Part shown: positions 33,513 through 42,163 of the stretch, piece by piece
Numbering within the stretch: the first letter of the stretch is position 1
Layout: each line of letters starts with the position of its first letter
Source: BJHQ01 sp964654285
GTDB lineage: Bacteria > Planctomycetota > UBA11346
Reading direction: 5' to 3'
NCBI GenBank assembly: GCA_964654285.1
Contig: CAZZJC010000002.1
Span: forward strand, 124,001 to 188,000
Length of the DNA: 64,000 nucleotides
Translations under genes and position numbers: made by a program
The notes under the pieces: model-generated
Told to the model about the DNA's origin: nothing
The model's input: the letters and a program-made list of their open reading frames with translations, nothing else
Database searches by the model: none

Positions 33513-35240
33513 ATGGCCAACTTCAACACCGACAACGCCGACATCCGCTTCTGCCTGGAGCAGCTCGACCTCGACCAGCTCGTGGCCCTGCGCGAAGGCG
33601 ATTTCAGCGAGGCGAAGACCTACGACTTCGCGCCGCGCAGCACGGCCGAGGCGAAACGGCAGTACAACGCCGTGCTCGACCTCGCCGGGCAGATCTGCGC
33701 CGAGTTCGTCGCTCCGCGCGCCAAGGCGATCGACGCCGAGGGCAACCGCCTGCAGGAGGGCGAGGTCATCCTCCACCCGAACCTGCGCGCCGGCATCGCC
33801 GTGCTGCGCGACGCCGGGCTGATGGGCCTCGCCACCGTGCGCCAGTACGGCGGTCTCAACCTGCCGCATCCGGTCAAGACGGCGGTGATCGAGATCGTCT
33901 CGCGCGCCGACGCCAGCCTGATGAACATCGTCGGTCTGCAGGACATCGCGGAAACCATCGAAGAATACGGTGACGCCAGCGTGAAGCAGGACACTCTGCC
34001 GCGCCTGACCTCGGGCGAGGACACCGCCGCGATGGTGTTGACCGAACCCGACGCCGGTTCCGACCTCCAGGCGGTGCGCCTGCGCGCCGAACCCGTCGAT
34101 GAGGCCAAGGGCCTGTGGAAGCTGTCCGGATCCAAGCGCTTCATCACCAACGGTTGCGGCGAGGTGCTGCTCGTGCTCGCCAAGTCCGAGGCCGACGTGC
34201 CCGGCGCGCGCGGCCTGTCGGTGTTCCTGGTCCGCAAGGGCGAAGGCGTCCGCATCCGCCGCATCGAGGAAAAGCTCGGCATCCACGGTTCGCCGACCTG
34301 CGAGATCCAGTTCAACAACGCCCCCGGCATCCTCATCGGGCCGAGGAAGCGCGGCCTCATCGATGTCGCCATGCACATCATGAACGGCGCCCGGCTGGGC
34401 ATCGCCGCCCAGGCGCTGGGCATCGCCGAGGCGGCCGAACGCGCCGCGCGCGACTACGCCCGCGCCCGCGAGCAGTTCGGCAAGGCGATCCGCAAATTCC
34501 CCGCCGTCTACGAGATGATGGCGTCGTGCCGCATCGAGATCGAGGCCGCCCGCGCCCTGACCTACCGCGCCGCCTTCGTGGTCGAGCAGTTCCACGCCAA
34601 CGCGCACAAGGCCGAGGCCGGCGACGCGGTGGCGAAGACCAAGGTGAAGGACCTGTCCCGCCTCGCCGGCGTGCTGACCCCGCTGGCGAAATACTACGCG
34701 ACCGAGATGTCGAATCGGGTCGCCGATCGCGCCATCCAGGTCCTGGGCGGCAGCGGCTACATGAAGGACTACCCGGTCGAGCGCCACTTCCGCGACGCCC
34801 GCATCACCAACATCTACGAAGGCACGAGCCAGCTCCAGGTCATCGGCGCGATCGGCGGCGTGCGCTCCGGCGTGCTGCGCCGCCACGTCGATGCACTGCT
34901 GGCCGAGGCCGCCGCCAACGAGTCCGTCACCGCCAAGGCCGGCGACCTGCTGCAGGAGATCCGCAGCCTGCTGCCGCTGTGGGAAAACGCAGTCAGTGCG
35001 ATGGAAAAGCAGGACACCGAGACCGCCGAGCTGTTCGCCCGCCCGATGGTCGACCTCGCGCTCGACCTCTACCTGGGACTGCTCCTCGCCCTCCAGGCCG
35101 GCAGCGGCAACGAGCGCAAGCGCGCCGTTGCCGAAGGATGGTTCAGCGAGATGCGCCACCGCGCCCGCGAACGCTCCGCCCGCATCGTCGAAGGCTCGCG
35201 CACCCTGGTCGAACGGAACGGCCTGATCATCGACGGCTGA
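33513..35240 (+). CDS. Acyl-CoA dehydrogenase with C-terminal extension
   Basis: A 575-residue flavoenzyme that oxidises acyl-CoA to enoyl-CoA and donates electrons to the EtfAB encoded immediately upstream. Motifs include AMVLTEPDAGSD, the AREQFGKAI segment, QVLGGSGYMKDYPVER and IYEGTSQLQ, with the catalytic-region Glu. Ordinary family members have about 380 residues; here an extra N-terminal segment of about 55 and a C-terminal helical extension of about 110 residues match the longer AcdA/FadE-like class. The start at 33513 lies 38 bases after etfA. Chain-length preference is unknown. Confidence 0.94.
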   Translation: MANFNTDNADIRFCLEQLDLDQLVALREGDFSEAKTYDFAPRSTAEAKRQYNAVLDLAGQICAEFVAPRAKAIDAEGNRLQEGEVILHPNLRAGIAVLRDAGLMGLATVRQYGGLNLPHPVKTAVIEIVSRADASLMNIVGLQDIAETIEEYGDASVKQDTLPRLTSGEDTAAMVLTEPDAGSDLQAVRLRAEPVDEAKGLWKLSGSKRFITNGCGEVLLVLAKSEADVPGARGLSVFLVRKGEGVRIRRIEEKLGIHGSPTCEIQFNNAPGILIGPRKRGLIDVAMHIMNGARLGIAAQALGIAEAAERAARDYARAREQFGKAIRKFPAVYEMMASCRIEIEAARALTYRAAFVVEQFHANAHKAEAGDAVAKTKVKDLSRLAGVLTPLAKYYATEMSNRVADRAIQVLGGSGYMKDYPVERHFRDARITNIYEGTSQLQVIGAIGGVRSGVLRRHVDALLAEAAANESVTAKAGDLLQEIRSLLPLWENAVSAMEKQDTETAELFARPMVDLALDLYLGLLLALQAGSGNERKRAVAEGWFSEMRHRARERSARIVEGSRTLVERNGLIIDG

Positions 35241-35246
35241 CGCGGC

Positions 35247-36062
35247 CTACTTCACCCAGGCGCGGGTGGGCGAGCCTTTTTGGTACGAAAACATGCCTGG
35301 GCCGTCGTGGGCGTCGTCGTAGATGTTGTCCAGGTGACCCTGGGTGGTTTCGGCCTCGGGGTTGGCAAACACGCTGGTGCTACGGTCATCAGGCACGCTT
35401 TCCGTAACATTGCCAGTGGCGACGAGATCGGGTGCCAAAGAGATCACACCGACATGGCAGTCTGCGTACGCCGCCATGACTTTGTTCCCATGACTGCCCC
35501 GACCGCTCCGCAGACGGTCAGCAAGAATGACGCGCGTTGGTTCAGAACCCGGCGGCGCGGAGAAATCATAGGCATATCCCAGGCAAATCCCTGCAGCAGC
35601 CCAATGAGAAATCCCTCCAGTGGCTGAAAAACTTGGATCTGTTCCTGCCTTTTCCTTTGGTCTCAACGTAGGATTTTGCGGACAGACGAGAATTTTAGTC
35701 GGAATTCCTCCATTTGTTAATACTGACCATTCCATACTCGCAATTGCAGAGGCACGGCAACTGGCGACGTCGGTCGGACCGTCGGCCAAAAATGCTCCGC
35801 CTGTTGCCGCGGTGGGGCGATATGGAAGTGGTGGATCGTACTGACATTTATAAATACTCATACATAATAAGATCTGCCGCTGGTTGTTTCCGCATTGGGT
35901 CAGGCGCGATTTTTTCAGATAATTCAGATACAACGGGATTCCGATTCCGGCGAATATCCCGATGCATGAAATGACCACAATGAATTCGATCACCTTCATG
36001 CCCGCGCGAGTCGAGATTTTGTGTTGAATGGAAACATGTCCTGCTGGACTCAAGGTTGACAT
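35247..36062 (-). CDS. Type II pseudopilin-like protein, paralogue A
   Basis: A 271-residue protein with a prepilin-type leader ending RAG, then MKVIEFIVVI with Glu at +5, followed by one hydrophobic helix. Prepilin peptidase would cut after that Gly. The soluble domain has a WAAAGICLGYAYDF segment, an AYADCHVGVI strand and the C-terminal stretch QGHLDNIYDDA that is nearly identical in the next gene. It is inserted in the inner membrane and assembled in a pseudopilus or surface fibre. Start is the ATG at 36062, a 34-residue leader; a longer frame to 36098 exists. GC is visibly lower than flanking genes. No secretion machinery lies nearby. Confidence 0.85.
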   Translation of the reverse strand: MSTLSPAGHVSIQHKISTRAGMKVIEFIVVISCIGIFAGIGIPLYLNYLKKSRLTQCGNNQRQILLCMSIYKCQYDPPLPYRPTAATGGAFLADGPTDVASCRASAIASMEWSVLTNGGIPTKILVCPQNPTLRPKEKAGTDPSFSATGGISHWAAAGICLGYAYDFSAPPGSEPTRVILADRLRSGRGSHGNKVMAAYADCHVGVISLAPDLVATGNVTESVPDDRSTSVFANPEAETTQGHLDNIYDDAHDGPGMFSYQKGSPTRAWVK

Positions 36063-36105
36063 AGGCAACCCAGTTCGATGGCAGTGGTGGGTTGGCATTG
36101 CATCG

Positions 36106-36921
36106 TCATTTCACCCAGGCGCGGGTGGGGGATCCTTTTGCGTTGGAAAACATGCCGGAACCGTCGTTGGCGTCGTCGTAGATGTTGTCCAGGTGGCCCT
36201 GCGCGTCCTTGGATTCCGGATCGGCGAAGACACCGGTGGTGATGCCGCCGGGGACGTTCTCGGTTAAATGACCTGAACCGAGGAGTCCTGGCTTCAGGGT
36301 AATCATGGCGGTGTGGTAATCGGCATACGCCACAACGACTTTGTTCTTGTGGGCGATCTGCCCATCCCTGCCGCGATCAGCCAGAATGATGCGGTTTGGT
36401 CCGGAATCGCTGGGATATGAAAAGTCATAGACGTAACCCAGACTGACTCCGGCAGCAGCCCAACGGGAAATCCCGCCGTTTGCCGAGAACTCAGGATCGG
36501 ATCCCGGCTCGTCCTTTGGTTTTACAACGCGAAGGCGTGGGCAGAGGAAGAGCCTCTTGGTGATTCCGCCAACAACCGCAGCCATCAATTCGAGACTGGC
36601 GATTGCGGTGGCACGAGCGCTGGCTGCGTCGGTTGGGCCGGTGGCAAGGTAACTGCCGTCAGTCGCCTTCGTCGGGCGGTACGGGGAAACACCATCAGAC
36701 TGATTTTTGTAAATTTGCATGCATAGTACGATTTGGCGCTGATTGCTGGCACAATGCGTCAGGCTTTCGGGCGTTCCGAATCGACTTTTGAATTCGCCAA
36801 CGATGACTGGGAGAAGTAAACCAAGCACGATCACAATCAGCACGATCACGATCACCACCTCCAACAAGGTGATCCCCGCCCGCATCACCCTGCCGTCGTC
36901 CATCCGCTGCACGTTGGCCAT
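36106..36921 (-). CDS. Type II pseudopilin-like protein, paralogue B
   Basis: A 271-residue paralogue of the gene 44 bases downstream, the same length. The leader ends MRAG and the mature protein would begin ITLLEVVIVI, with Glu at +5. The C-terminal 40 residues (QGHLDNIYDDAND through SPTRAWVK) match paralogue A almost residue for residue, while the middle differs, so a tandem duplication followed by central divergence is likely. ATG 36921 has an AAGGG site seven bases upstream, better than the alternatives at 36936 or 37005. It is probably a minor pilin or surface-layer component of a type II secretion-like system encoded elsewhere. Confidence 0.85.
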   Translation of the reverse strand: MANVQRMDDGRVMRAGITLLEVVIVIVLIVIVLGLLLPVIVGEFKSRFGTPESLTHCASNQRQIVLCMQIYKNQSDGVSPYRPTKATDGSYLATGPTDAASARATAIASLELMAAVVGGITKRLFLCPRLRVVKPKDEPGSDPEFSANGGISRWAAAGVSLGYVYDFSYPSDSGPNRIILADRGRDGQIAHKNKVVVAYADYHTAMITLKPGLLGSGHLTENVPGGITTGVFADPESKDAQGHLDNIYDDANDGSGMFSNAKGSPTRAWVK

Positions 36922-37029
36922 CGGTGTACCCTTCATCGCTGACCATTCGCCACCCTGGCGATGGTCAGCACACCCATAGCGCCTCGGCGATTGCACGGCA
37001 ATCACCAGCCTGCGAACCGGCTAACGCCG

Positions 37030-39981
37030 TCATCCCAGGTCGACGCTGATCTTCGCGACCTGATTCGCGGCCAGATCGATGCGGACCACGCTGCCTTCCA
37101 ACGTCGCTCCATCGACGCTGCGGATGCGGTGACCGAGGATTTCCAGGCGCAGGCGGTGATCGCGCCCAGCGCGCTCGGCCAGGCGCAGGCTCAGGCCGTT
37201 GGCGCTGGGACGCAGCGAAATGACCTGAATACCTTCTGGCGACCGGCCGTTCTCGTCGAGGCGGATCAGATTGCCCTCGGCGGCGGTGAACGCCGGGTCG
37301 GCGTCGCCGGATTCGACCAGGGTGGCGGTCAGCGGGAATGCCGTCAGGTCTCCCAGGTGTTGGGCGGCGGCGTGATCGAAGGTGGATTGCGGGCTGATCG
37401 TGAGGCGCCAATGGCCGCTTTCGCGGTTGCGGCGGGTGACGTTGCCGCATTTCCAGTGGCCATTGAGCGACAGGTTGACCCAGAGTTCCGCCGCCAGGTC
37501 GGCGGGCCAGGCGCGGTGCCAGTGCAGCAGGTGCTGGCCACCGAAGCTGACGACCGGCGCTTCGGGACTCGCCACCACCAGGGCGCCTTCGGCCCCATGC
37601 ATGGCGGCCCAGCGGTCAGCGACGTGGAGGTCGCGGAACGCACCAGGTGCGAGTTCGTTGATCGGATCGATGGTCAGGCCGCCGCCATCGTGGGCGAAGC
37701 GCGGGTTCGTCAGCGCGGCCGGAACCGCCAGCGCGAGGGATTCGACATCGAGGGTGTCCAGACGCTCGACGAAGAGGTCGAGCTGCAGGTCCGGCGCATG
37801 GGCAAAGGCGCGGACCTGGAGTTCCAGCTTGGCCAGCCGGCCCAGGGTGGCGCTGGCGGTCCAGCCCGCGAACACCGGACCGCCGCTGCAAGGCGTCAGG
37901 GTCTGGAGGCGTGGCCGGAACACTTCGGTCGTCTGGTAGAAGCGGTCGTTGTCCGTGAAATCCTTGGGTTTGGCGCAGGTTGTCGCCAAGCCGGAGAGCC
38001 GGCATTCGCCCAGGAGGGCGGTGTCGGGGCGGTCGGCGGCAGGGAGGAGATCGCGGCCGTTGCGGCGCCAGGCGCGGATCGCTCCGGTCGCCTGGTCGAT
38101 GTCCAGGCTGCCGTGGGCCCAGTCCAAGCGGGCGGCGGGGTGGCCGCCCGGTTTGGCGGTCCAGGTGGCCATGGGTTCTGCGATCGCGGCATCATCGACG
38201 GCCTCCAGACGGAACAGGCGGTACCCCAGGGCCGGCACGTCGGAGGCGAGGAAATGCAGGTCGAAGAGATGCCAGGTCGTGGTCTGATGGTAGTTGGCGC
38301 GATCCTTGAGTTCCGGTTCGGTCTGGTGCGGGACGATCCGGCCGGTGACGAGATCCCTGACCTGGAACCCTTTGCGGTGACGCAGATGGCGGATGTGGAT
38401 GCGGGCGGTGGTGACGGCGGTGGTCAGCCTGGGAAGATGATTGAGCACGACCAGCAGCGGCCCGGCGTCCGCGTCATGGCCGGCGAAGCGGCGAGTCAGG
38501 GCGGTGAGGTCCTGCCAGGCGGCGGTGCGCAGATCCTCGTCGGCGTGGCGGATCGGGCCTGACGATTGCCGGATGTCGTCCAGGGTGCGGGCGTGGTAGC
38601 GGTCGCAGAAACCTTCCAGGCCGTAGGTGTGCTCGTGTTGACGGATCACCGCCGCGCTGATGCGGTCGTGATCGAGCGTGCTCGTGCCGGCCCCGGCGAG
38701 GCCGCGCCAGAGCGCCACCTGCTCGGCCCGGCGCAGGCCCAGCGCGGTACGCCGGGCGAGCGCGGTCAGGTCGGGCACGCCCAATCCCAACGTGATCCAC
38801 GCGTCCGGGAACTGGCCGGTGATGACCGGCAGCCTGCCGGCGGTGGTGGCTGCAATGTCCCGATGCGCCTCGCTGTTGGTCGACAGGCGGATCTGCGGAC
38901 TGGCGAAGGTGCGGTTCCACCAGGCGACCAGCGCGCAGGCGGCCGGCACCGGGCGGCAGAAGTCCGCGCCCAGCGAGACGAGCGCGACCGGAAGCTGCGG
39001 ATCCGTCCCCTGGCTGAGGAGCAGGGCCAGGGCGAGACCTGCCGCCTGGGGCGACTGGTCGAGCGCCCCGAGGATGCGGCCACCGGCGGCATACGACCCC
39101 AGATGCGGGTCCTGGGTATGGCGCCAGACCTGGATCTCGTTCACCCCATCGGGTCGCCAGCGGAAGCAGCGCGGGATCCAGCCGTCATGGTCGAGCGAAT
39201 ACTGCGCGTTGGCGCCCCAGGTGAGGTAGCGCACCCCGGTGGCGCGCATCGCCGCGGCCAGGCGCGGATGCAGGCCGGGGATGTCGATGTGGTGCGCGGC
39301 CTGGACGCTTCCGCCCAACCGCGCAGCGAGGCGGAGCGCCGGATCGCAGAGGCGGAAGAGCTCTTCCGGATCGCAGGGTGGCAGCACCACATTGCTGGAA
39401 AACGCGCCGATCTCGATGCGGCCGGCGGCGACCAGGGCGGCCAGGCGGGCATGATCCGCCGGCCGGCGGGCGGCGAGCCAGTCCTCGACCAGGGCGCTGA
39501 CCTCGACGTTCCAGGTGAACCGCTCGCCCTCGGGCAGGTGCGCGGTCGCCTCGCAGGTGCGGATCGCCAGATCAAGATCCTGGACGAATCCGGCCCGCAT
39601 GCGGTCCGGCAGGTCCGCCCAGCCGAAATCGCTGTGGCCGAAGTGGACGAGATGCGCGCTGGTCAGCAGCGCCGGCCAGGCGTCTATGGCGAGATCGTGG
39701 GTGCGGCCGGCGTGGACCAGCGTCCAGCGTCCCGGCTGCTCCGGCAGCGGCACCAGACGGTAGCAGTTCCAGGCGGCCAGCGAGGCCGGGTCGACGCCGT
39801 CCGCAGGCAGGCCTGGACCGCGCAACCTGGCCTGGATGGCCTCCACCGCCGCAGCGCCTCCCGCCGAGGCGCTCTCCGGATTGGCGGCGAAGCCGGCCCC
39901 GGCATCGCTGGGGACGCGCAGCAGGGCAAGGCGTTCGCCGCTGCGCAGGCGGCACGGGGTCGGGATGAGGCTCCAGGTCAT
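37030..39981 (-). CDS. GH38-type alpha-mannosidase-like protein (DUF5054-like)
   Basis: A 983-residue protein. Residues about 100-400 resemble the GH38 catalytic barrel: VHFGHSDFGW corresponds to the metal-binding H-x-D-x-GW opening of alpha-mannosidases, followed by FTWNVEVSALVEDW and the AAHHIDIPGLHP region. The remaining 550 residues are beta-sandwich domains. No signal peptide is present. ATG 39981 has GAGAGGAT as ribosome-binding site, and TAGGCT lies at 40031-40026 upstream. It diverges from an AraC regulator and probably belongs to that regulator's control. Substrate unknown; GH38 is known for alpha-mannosides, but this branch is less studied. Confidence 0.75.
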   Translation of the reverse strand: MTWSLIPTPCRLRSGERLALLRVPSDAGAGFAANPESASAGGAAAVEAIQARLRGPGLPADGVDPASLAAWNCYRLVPLPEQPGRWTLVHAGRTHDLAIDAWPALLTSAHLVHFGHSDFGWADLPDRMRAGFVQDLDLAIRTCEATAHLPEGERFTWNVEVSALVEDWLAARRPADHARLAALVAAGRIEIGAFSSNVVLPPCDPEELFRLCDPALRLAARLGGSVQAAHHIDIPGLHPRLAAAMRATGVRYLTWGANAQYSLDHDGWIPRCFRWRPDGVNEIQVWRHTQDPHLGSYAAGGRILGALDQSPQAAGLALALLLSQGTDPQLPVALVSLGADFCRPVPAACALVAWWNRTFASPQIRLSTNSEAHRDIAATTAGRLPVITGQFPDAWITLGLGVPDLTALARRTALGLRRAEQVALWRGLAGAGTSTLDHDRISAAVIRQHEHTYGLEGFCDRYHARTLDDIRQSSGPIRHADEDLRTAAWQDLTALTRRFAGHDADAGPLLVVLNHLPRLTTAVTTARIHIRHLRHRKGFQVRDLVTGRIVPHQTEPELKDRANYHQTTTWHLFDLHFLASDVPALGYRLFRLEAVDDAAIAEPMATWTAKPGGHPAARLDWAHGSLDIDQATGAIRAWRRNGRDLLPAADRPDTALLGECRLSGLATTCAKPKDFTDNDRFYQTTEVFRPRLQTLTPCSGGPVFAGWTASATLGRLAKLELQVRAFAHAPDLQLDLFVERLDTLDVESLALAVPAALTNPRFAHDGGGLTIDPINELAPGAFRDLHVADRWAAMHGAEGALVVASPEAPVVSFGGQHLLHWHRAWPADLAAELWVNLSLNGHWKCGNVTRRNRESGHWRLTISPQSTFDHAAAQHLGDLTAFPLTATLVESGDADPAFTAAEGNLIRLDENGRSPEGIQVISLRPSANGLSLRLAERAGRDHRLRLEILGHRIRSVDGATLEGSVVRIDLAANQVAKISVDLG

Positions 39982-40088
39982 GGCGATCCTCTCAGGCGTG
40001 GCCGGCTCGGGCCATGATGCCTGCGAGCCTAGCAGGGGCGATCCCGCCTGCCGCTTGCGATCGCTCTTGCTTTGTGATCATCCTGGGC

Positions 40089-40985
40089 ATGGCGGAAATC
40101 GGAACATTCAACGAATATTCCTACGCCACCACCGGCCAGTGCTATTTCAATGTGATCAATCCGGTGGCGGAGCAGGACCAGCCGCTGTACCTCGGCCGCG
40201 CCCTCGTCCGCTCCGGGTACCGCAGCGATCGCGGCCCGCTGCCCCCGGACTTCAGCAACATCCTGATCGTGCTGCGCGGAACGGGCGACATCCTCGGTGC
40301 CGGTCCGGATCGGCCGGCAGCCGCCGGTGCCGTGATCTGCAATGACAGCGCGGCCGGAGCGCGGCGGGTGGTGTTCGCCGCCCGCGGCGAGGGAATGGTC
40401 CTGAGCTTCCTGTTCACCGGCCCTGGCCGGAACCTGCTGCGCGGACTGATGGCCGCACATGGGCCGGTGCAGGGGGTCGATCCCGCCCATCCCGTCATCC
40501 GCCAGGCGCTGGCGCAGACGCGAGACCATTCCACCGCGCATACCCTGTCCGCCGAGCAGGCGCAGACCCTGGTGTGGGACTGGCTGCGCCTGGGCTGGCC
40601 GGGCGGGGACATCGCGGCGAACCGCCTGCAGGCCGGGCTGCTGGCGGCGCTGACGGAGCGAGATCCGATCAGCAGCGCCGCGCGCAGACTGGGACTCAGC
40701 CGCGAGCACCTGTCGCGCCGCCTGCGCGCCGAGCTGGGCTGCCCGCCTTCGGCCTGGCTCGCGGCCCAGCGGCTGCGGCGTGCGGCCCTGCTGCTGGAGA
40801 CCACCGCGATGGGGGTGCGCGAGATCGGCCAGAGCGTGGGCTTCGCCTCGCCCACCGCGTTCTGCGCGGCCTTCCGTCGGCAGCACGGCCGCAGCCCCGA
40901 CCAGTGGCGCCGGGCGGCGCTGAATCTCAGTAGCGGCAGTTCTCGCGGTAGAGACCGAGCGCGTATTCGTAGTCCGCGACCTTGA
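40089..40985 (+). CDS. AraC-family transcription regulator
   Basis: A 298-residue regulator. The N-terminal 180 residues look like a cupin-type sensor of the AraC class; the C-terminal two helix-turn-helix motifs are SAARRLGLSREHLSRRL and EIGQSVGFASPTAFCAAFRR. I used the ATG at 40089, since the frame to 40014 overlaps the divergent leader. It is divergent from the GH38-type gene by about 107 bases, the usual arrangement for a local activator. Its 3' end overlaps the 3' end of the convergent URO-D-like gene by 59 bases. Confidence 0.88.
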   Translation: MAEIGTFNEYSYATTGQCYFNVINPVAEQDQPLYLGRALVRSGYRSDRGPLPPDFSNILIVLRGTGDILGAGPDRPAAAGAVICNDSAAGARRVVFAARGEGMVLSFLFTGPGRNLLRGLMAAHGPVQGVDPAHPVIRQALAQTRDHSTAHTLSAEQAQTLVWDWLRLGWPGGDIAANRLQAGLLAALTERDPISSAARRLGLSREHLSRRLRAELGCPPSAWLAAQRLRRAALLLETTAMGVREIGQSVGFASPTAFCAAFRRQHGRSPDQWRRAALNLSSGSSRGRDRARIRSPRP

Positions 40986-42012
40986 CCGATGGCGGGATGG
41001 AATGGTCGGACATGAAGATGTACGGGGCGCGCAGGGCCTTCATGCCGTTGAGCTTGCCCAGGCATTCGGCCTTGATCCTGGCGCGGTCGCCGGATTCGAA
41101 GGCGCGGATGTCGAGATTGCCCATGAAGCACATCTTGTCCTTCCATTCCTTCGCCAGCTCGACCACGTCCATGCCGGTCTTGGCCTCCATCGCCTGGATG
41201 CAGTCGGTGCCGGCCTCGTGCAGCGCCTTCAGATGCGGACGGAAATCACCGCAGGTATGGACGATCAGGGGCAGCTTGTGCTCCTTGATGAAACCGAAGA
41301 AGCGGTGGTGGTGGGGCTGGATCAGGCGGCAGTGCATGCGCGGCGAGCAGAACGGGCCGCGGGTATAGCCGACGTCCTCGTAGATGTGCATGCCGTCGGG
41401 CAGGCCGACCTCGCGGAAGAGGTAGTCCCAGAATTCGATGTGCTTGCTGGTGATGACGGAGCAGAAGTCCTCGATGAACTCGGGTTCGCTCGCGAGCGAT
41501 TCCAGCATCACCACGTCGCCCAGGATCCGGCGCAGCTCCTCGAAGATGGCAAGGCCGGAATAGGTCAGGAACTGCGGCTGGGCGAGGCCGGCGAGGCGAT
41601 CCTGGCGCGCCTTCGCCACGTCGACCAGGGCGCGCATGTCGATCGCCAAGGTGCGTTCGCGCCATTCGCTGCGCCAGTTGGCCGGAGTCACCGAGAACGC
41701 GATGTGCTCGGGCGTGCCGGCCTTCTTCTTGAAGTATTTGAACTGGGCGCCCCAGGCATCGCGGGTGATCTTCCAGTCGTCGTTCTCTTCCAGCACCGCG
41801 GTCAGGTCCGGACGCGGGCCCGGTACCGAGCACCAGAACATGCTGCGCAGATCGAGATCATAGCGCGCGGCCCAGTTCTCATCGCCCACGCCCTGCTCGC
41901 GCCAGCCGTTGTCGAGGATGTGCGGCCAGAAGTGTTCATGCACGCCGACCCGGTCGGGGATCTGCTTGGCGAGCAGGGCGCGGATCACATCGCGTTTGGT
42001 CATGGCGGCCAT
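40927..42012 (-). CDS. Uroporphyrinogen decarboxylase-like protein
   Basis: A 361-residue protein of the URO-D/methyltransferase-like superfamily (MtaA/CmuA/HemE fold). Visible family parts are KRDVIRALLAKQIPDRVG at the start, YEDVGYTRGPFCSP, LIVHTCGDFRPHLKAL and the C-terminal SDHSIPP. In this family these often form metal-binding methyltransferase sites rather than haem enzymes. Start is the ATG at 42012 with AGGAGA six bases upstream; the long frame to 42258 overlaps the divergent gene. TAGGCT lies at 42035-42030. PVC genomes often carry many such paralogues near carbohydrate genes; the substrate is unknown. Confidence 0.85.
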   Translation of the reverse strand: MAAMTKRDVIRALLAKQIPDRVGVHEHFWPHILDNGWREQGVGDENWAARYDLDLRSMFWCSVPGPRPDLTAVLEENDDWKITRDAWGAQFKYFKKKAGTPEHIAFSVTPANWRSEWRERTLAIDMRALVDVAKARQDRLAGLAQPQFLTYSGLAIFEELRRILGDVVMLESLASEPEFIEDFCSVITSKHIEFWDYLFREVGLPDGMHIYEDVGYTRGPFCSPRMHCRLIQPHHHRFFGFIKEHKLPLIVHTCGDFRPHLKALHEAGTDCIQAMEAKTGMDVVELAKEWKDKMCFMGNLDIRAFESGDRARIKAECLGKLNGMKALRAPYIFMSDHSIPPSVKVADYEYALGLYRENCRY

Positions 42013-42163
42013 GGGGTTCTCCTGGGAAAAGCCTAGGCGGCGTCCGATATCGGCCATGACGCAGGGACGCCTCGCCATGTCCGAAGGGCACACCCGCCGT
42101 CCGGTGGTGGGATGGGCCCAGGGTGGCGATTGGCGCGGTTGCCGGGATTGGTTACGGTCGGGC

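Noticed and set aside
37030..39981. Several long plus-strand frames opposite the GH38-type gene
   Set aside because: No family motif, no ribosome-binding site and low-complexity composition; the minus frame explains the sequence.
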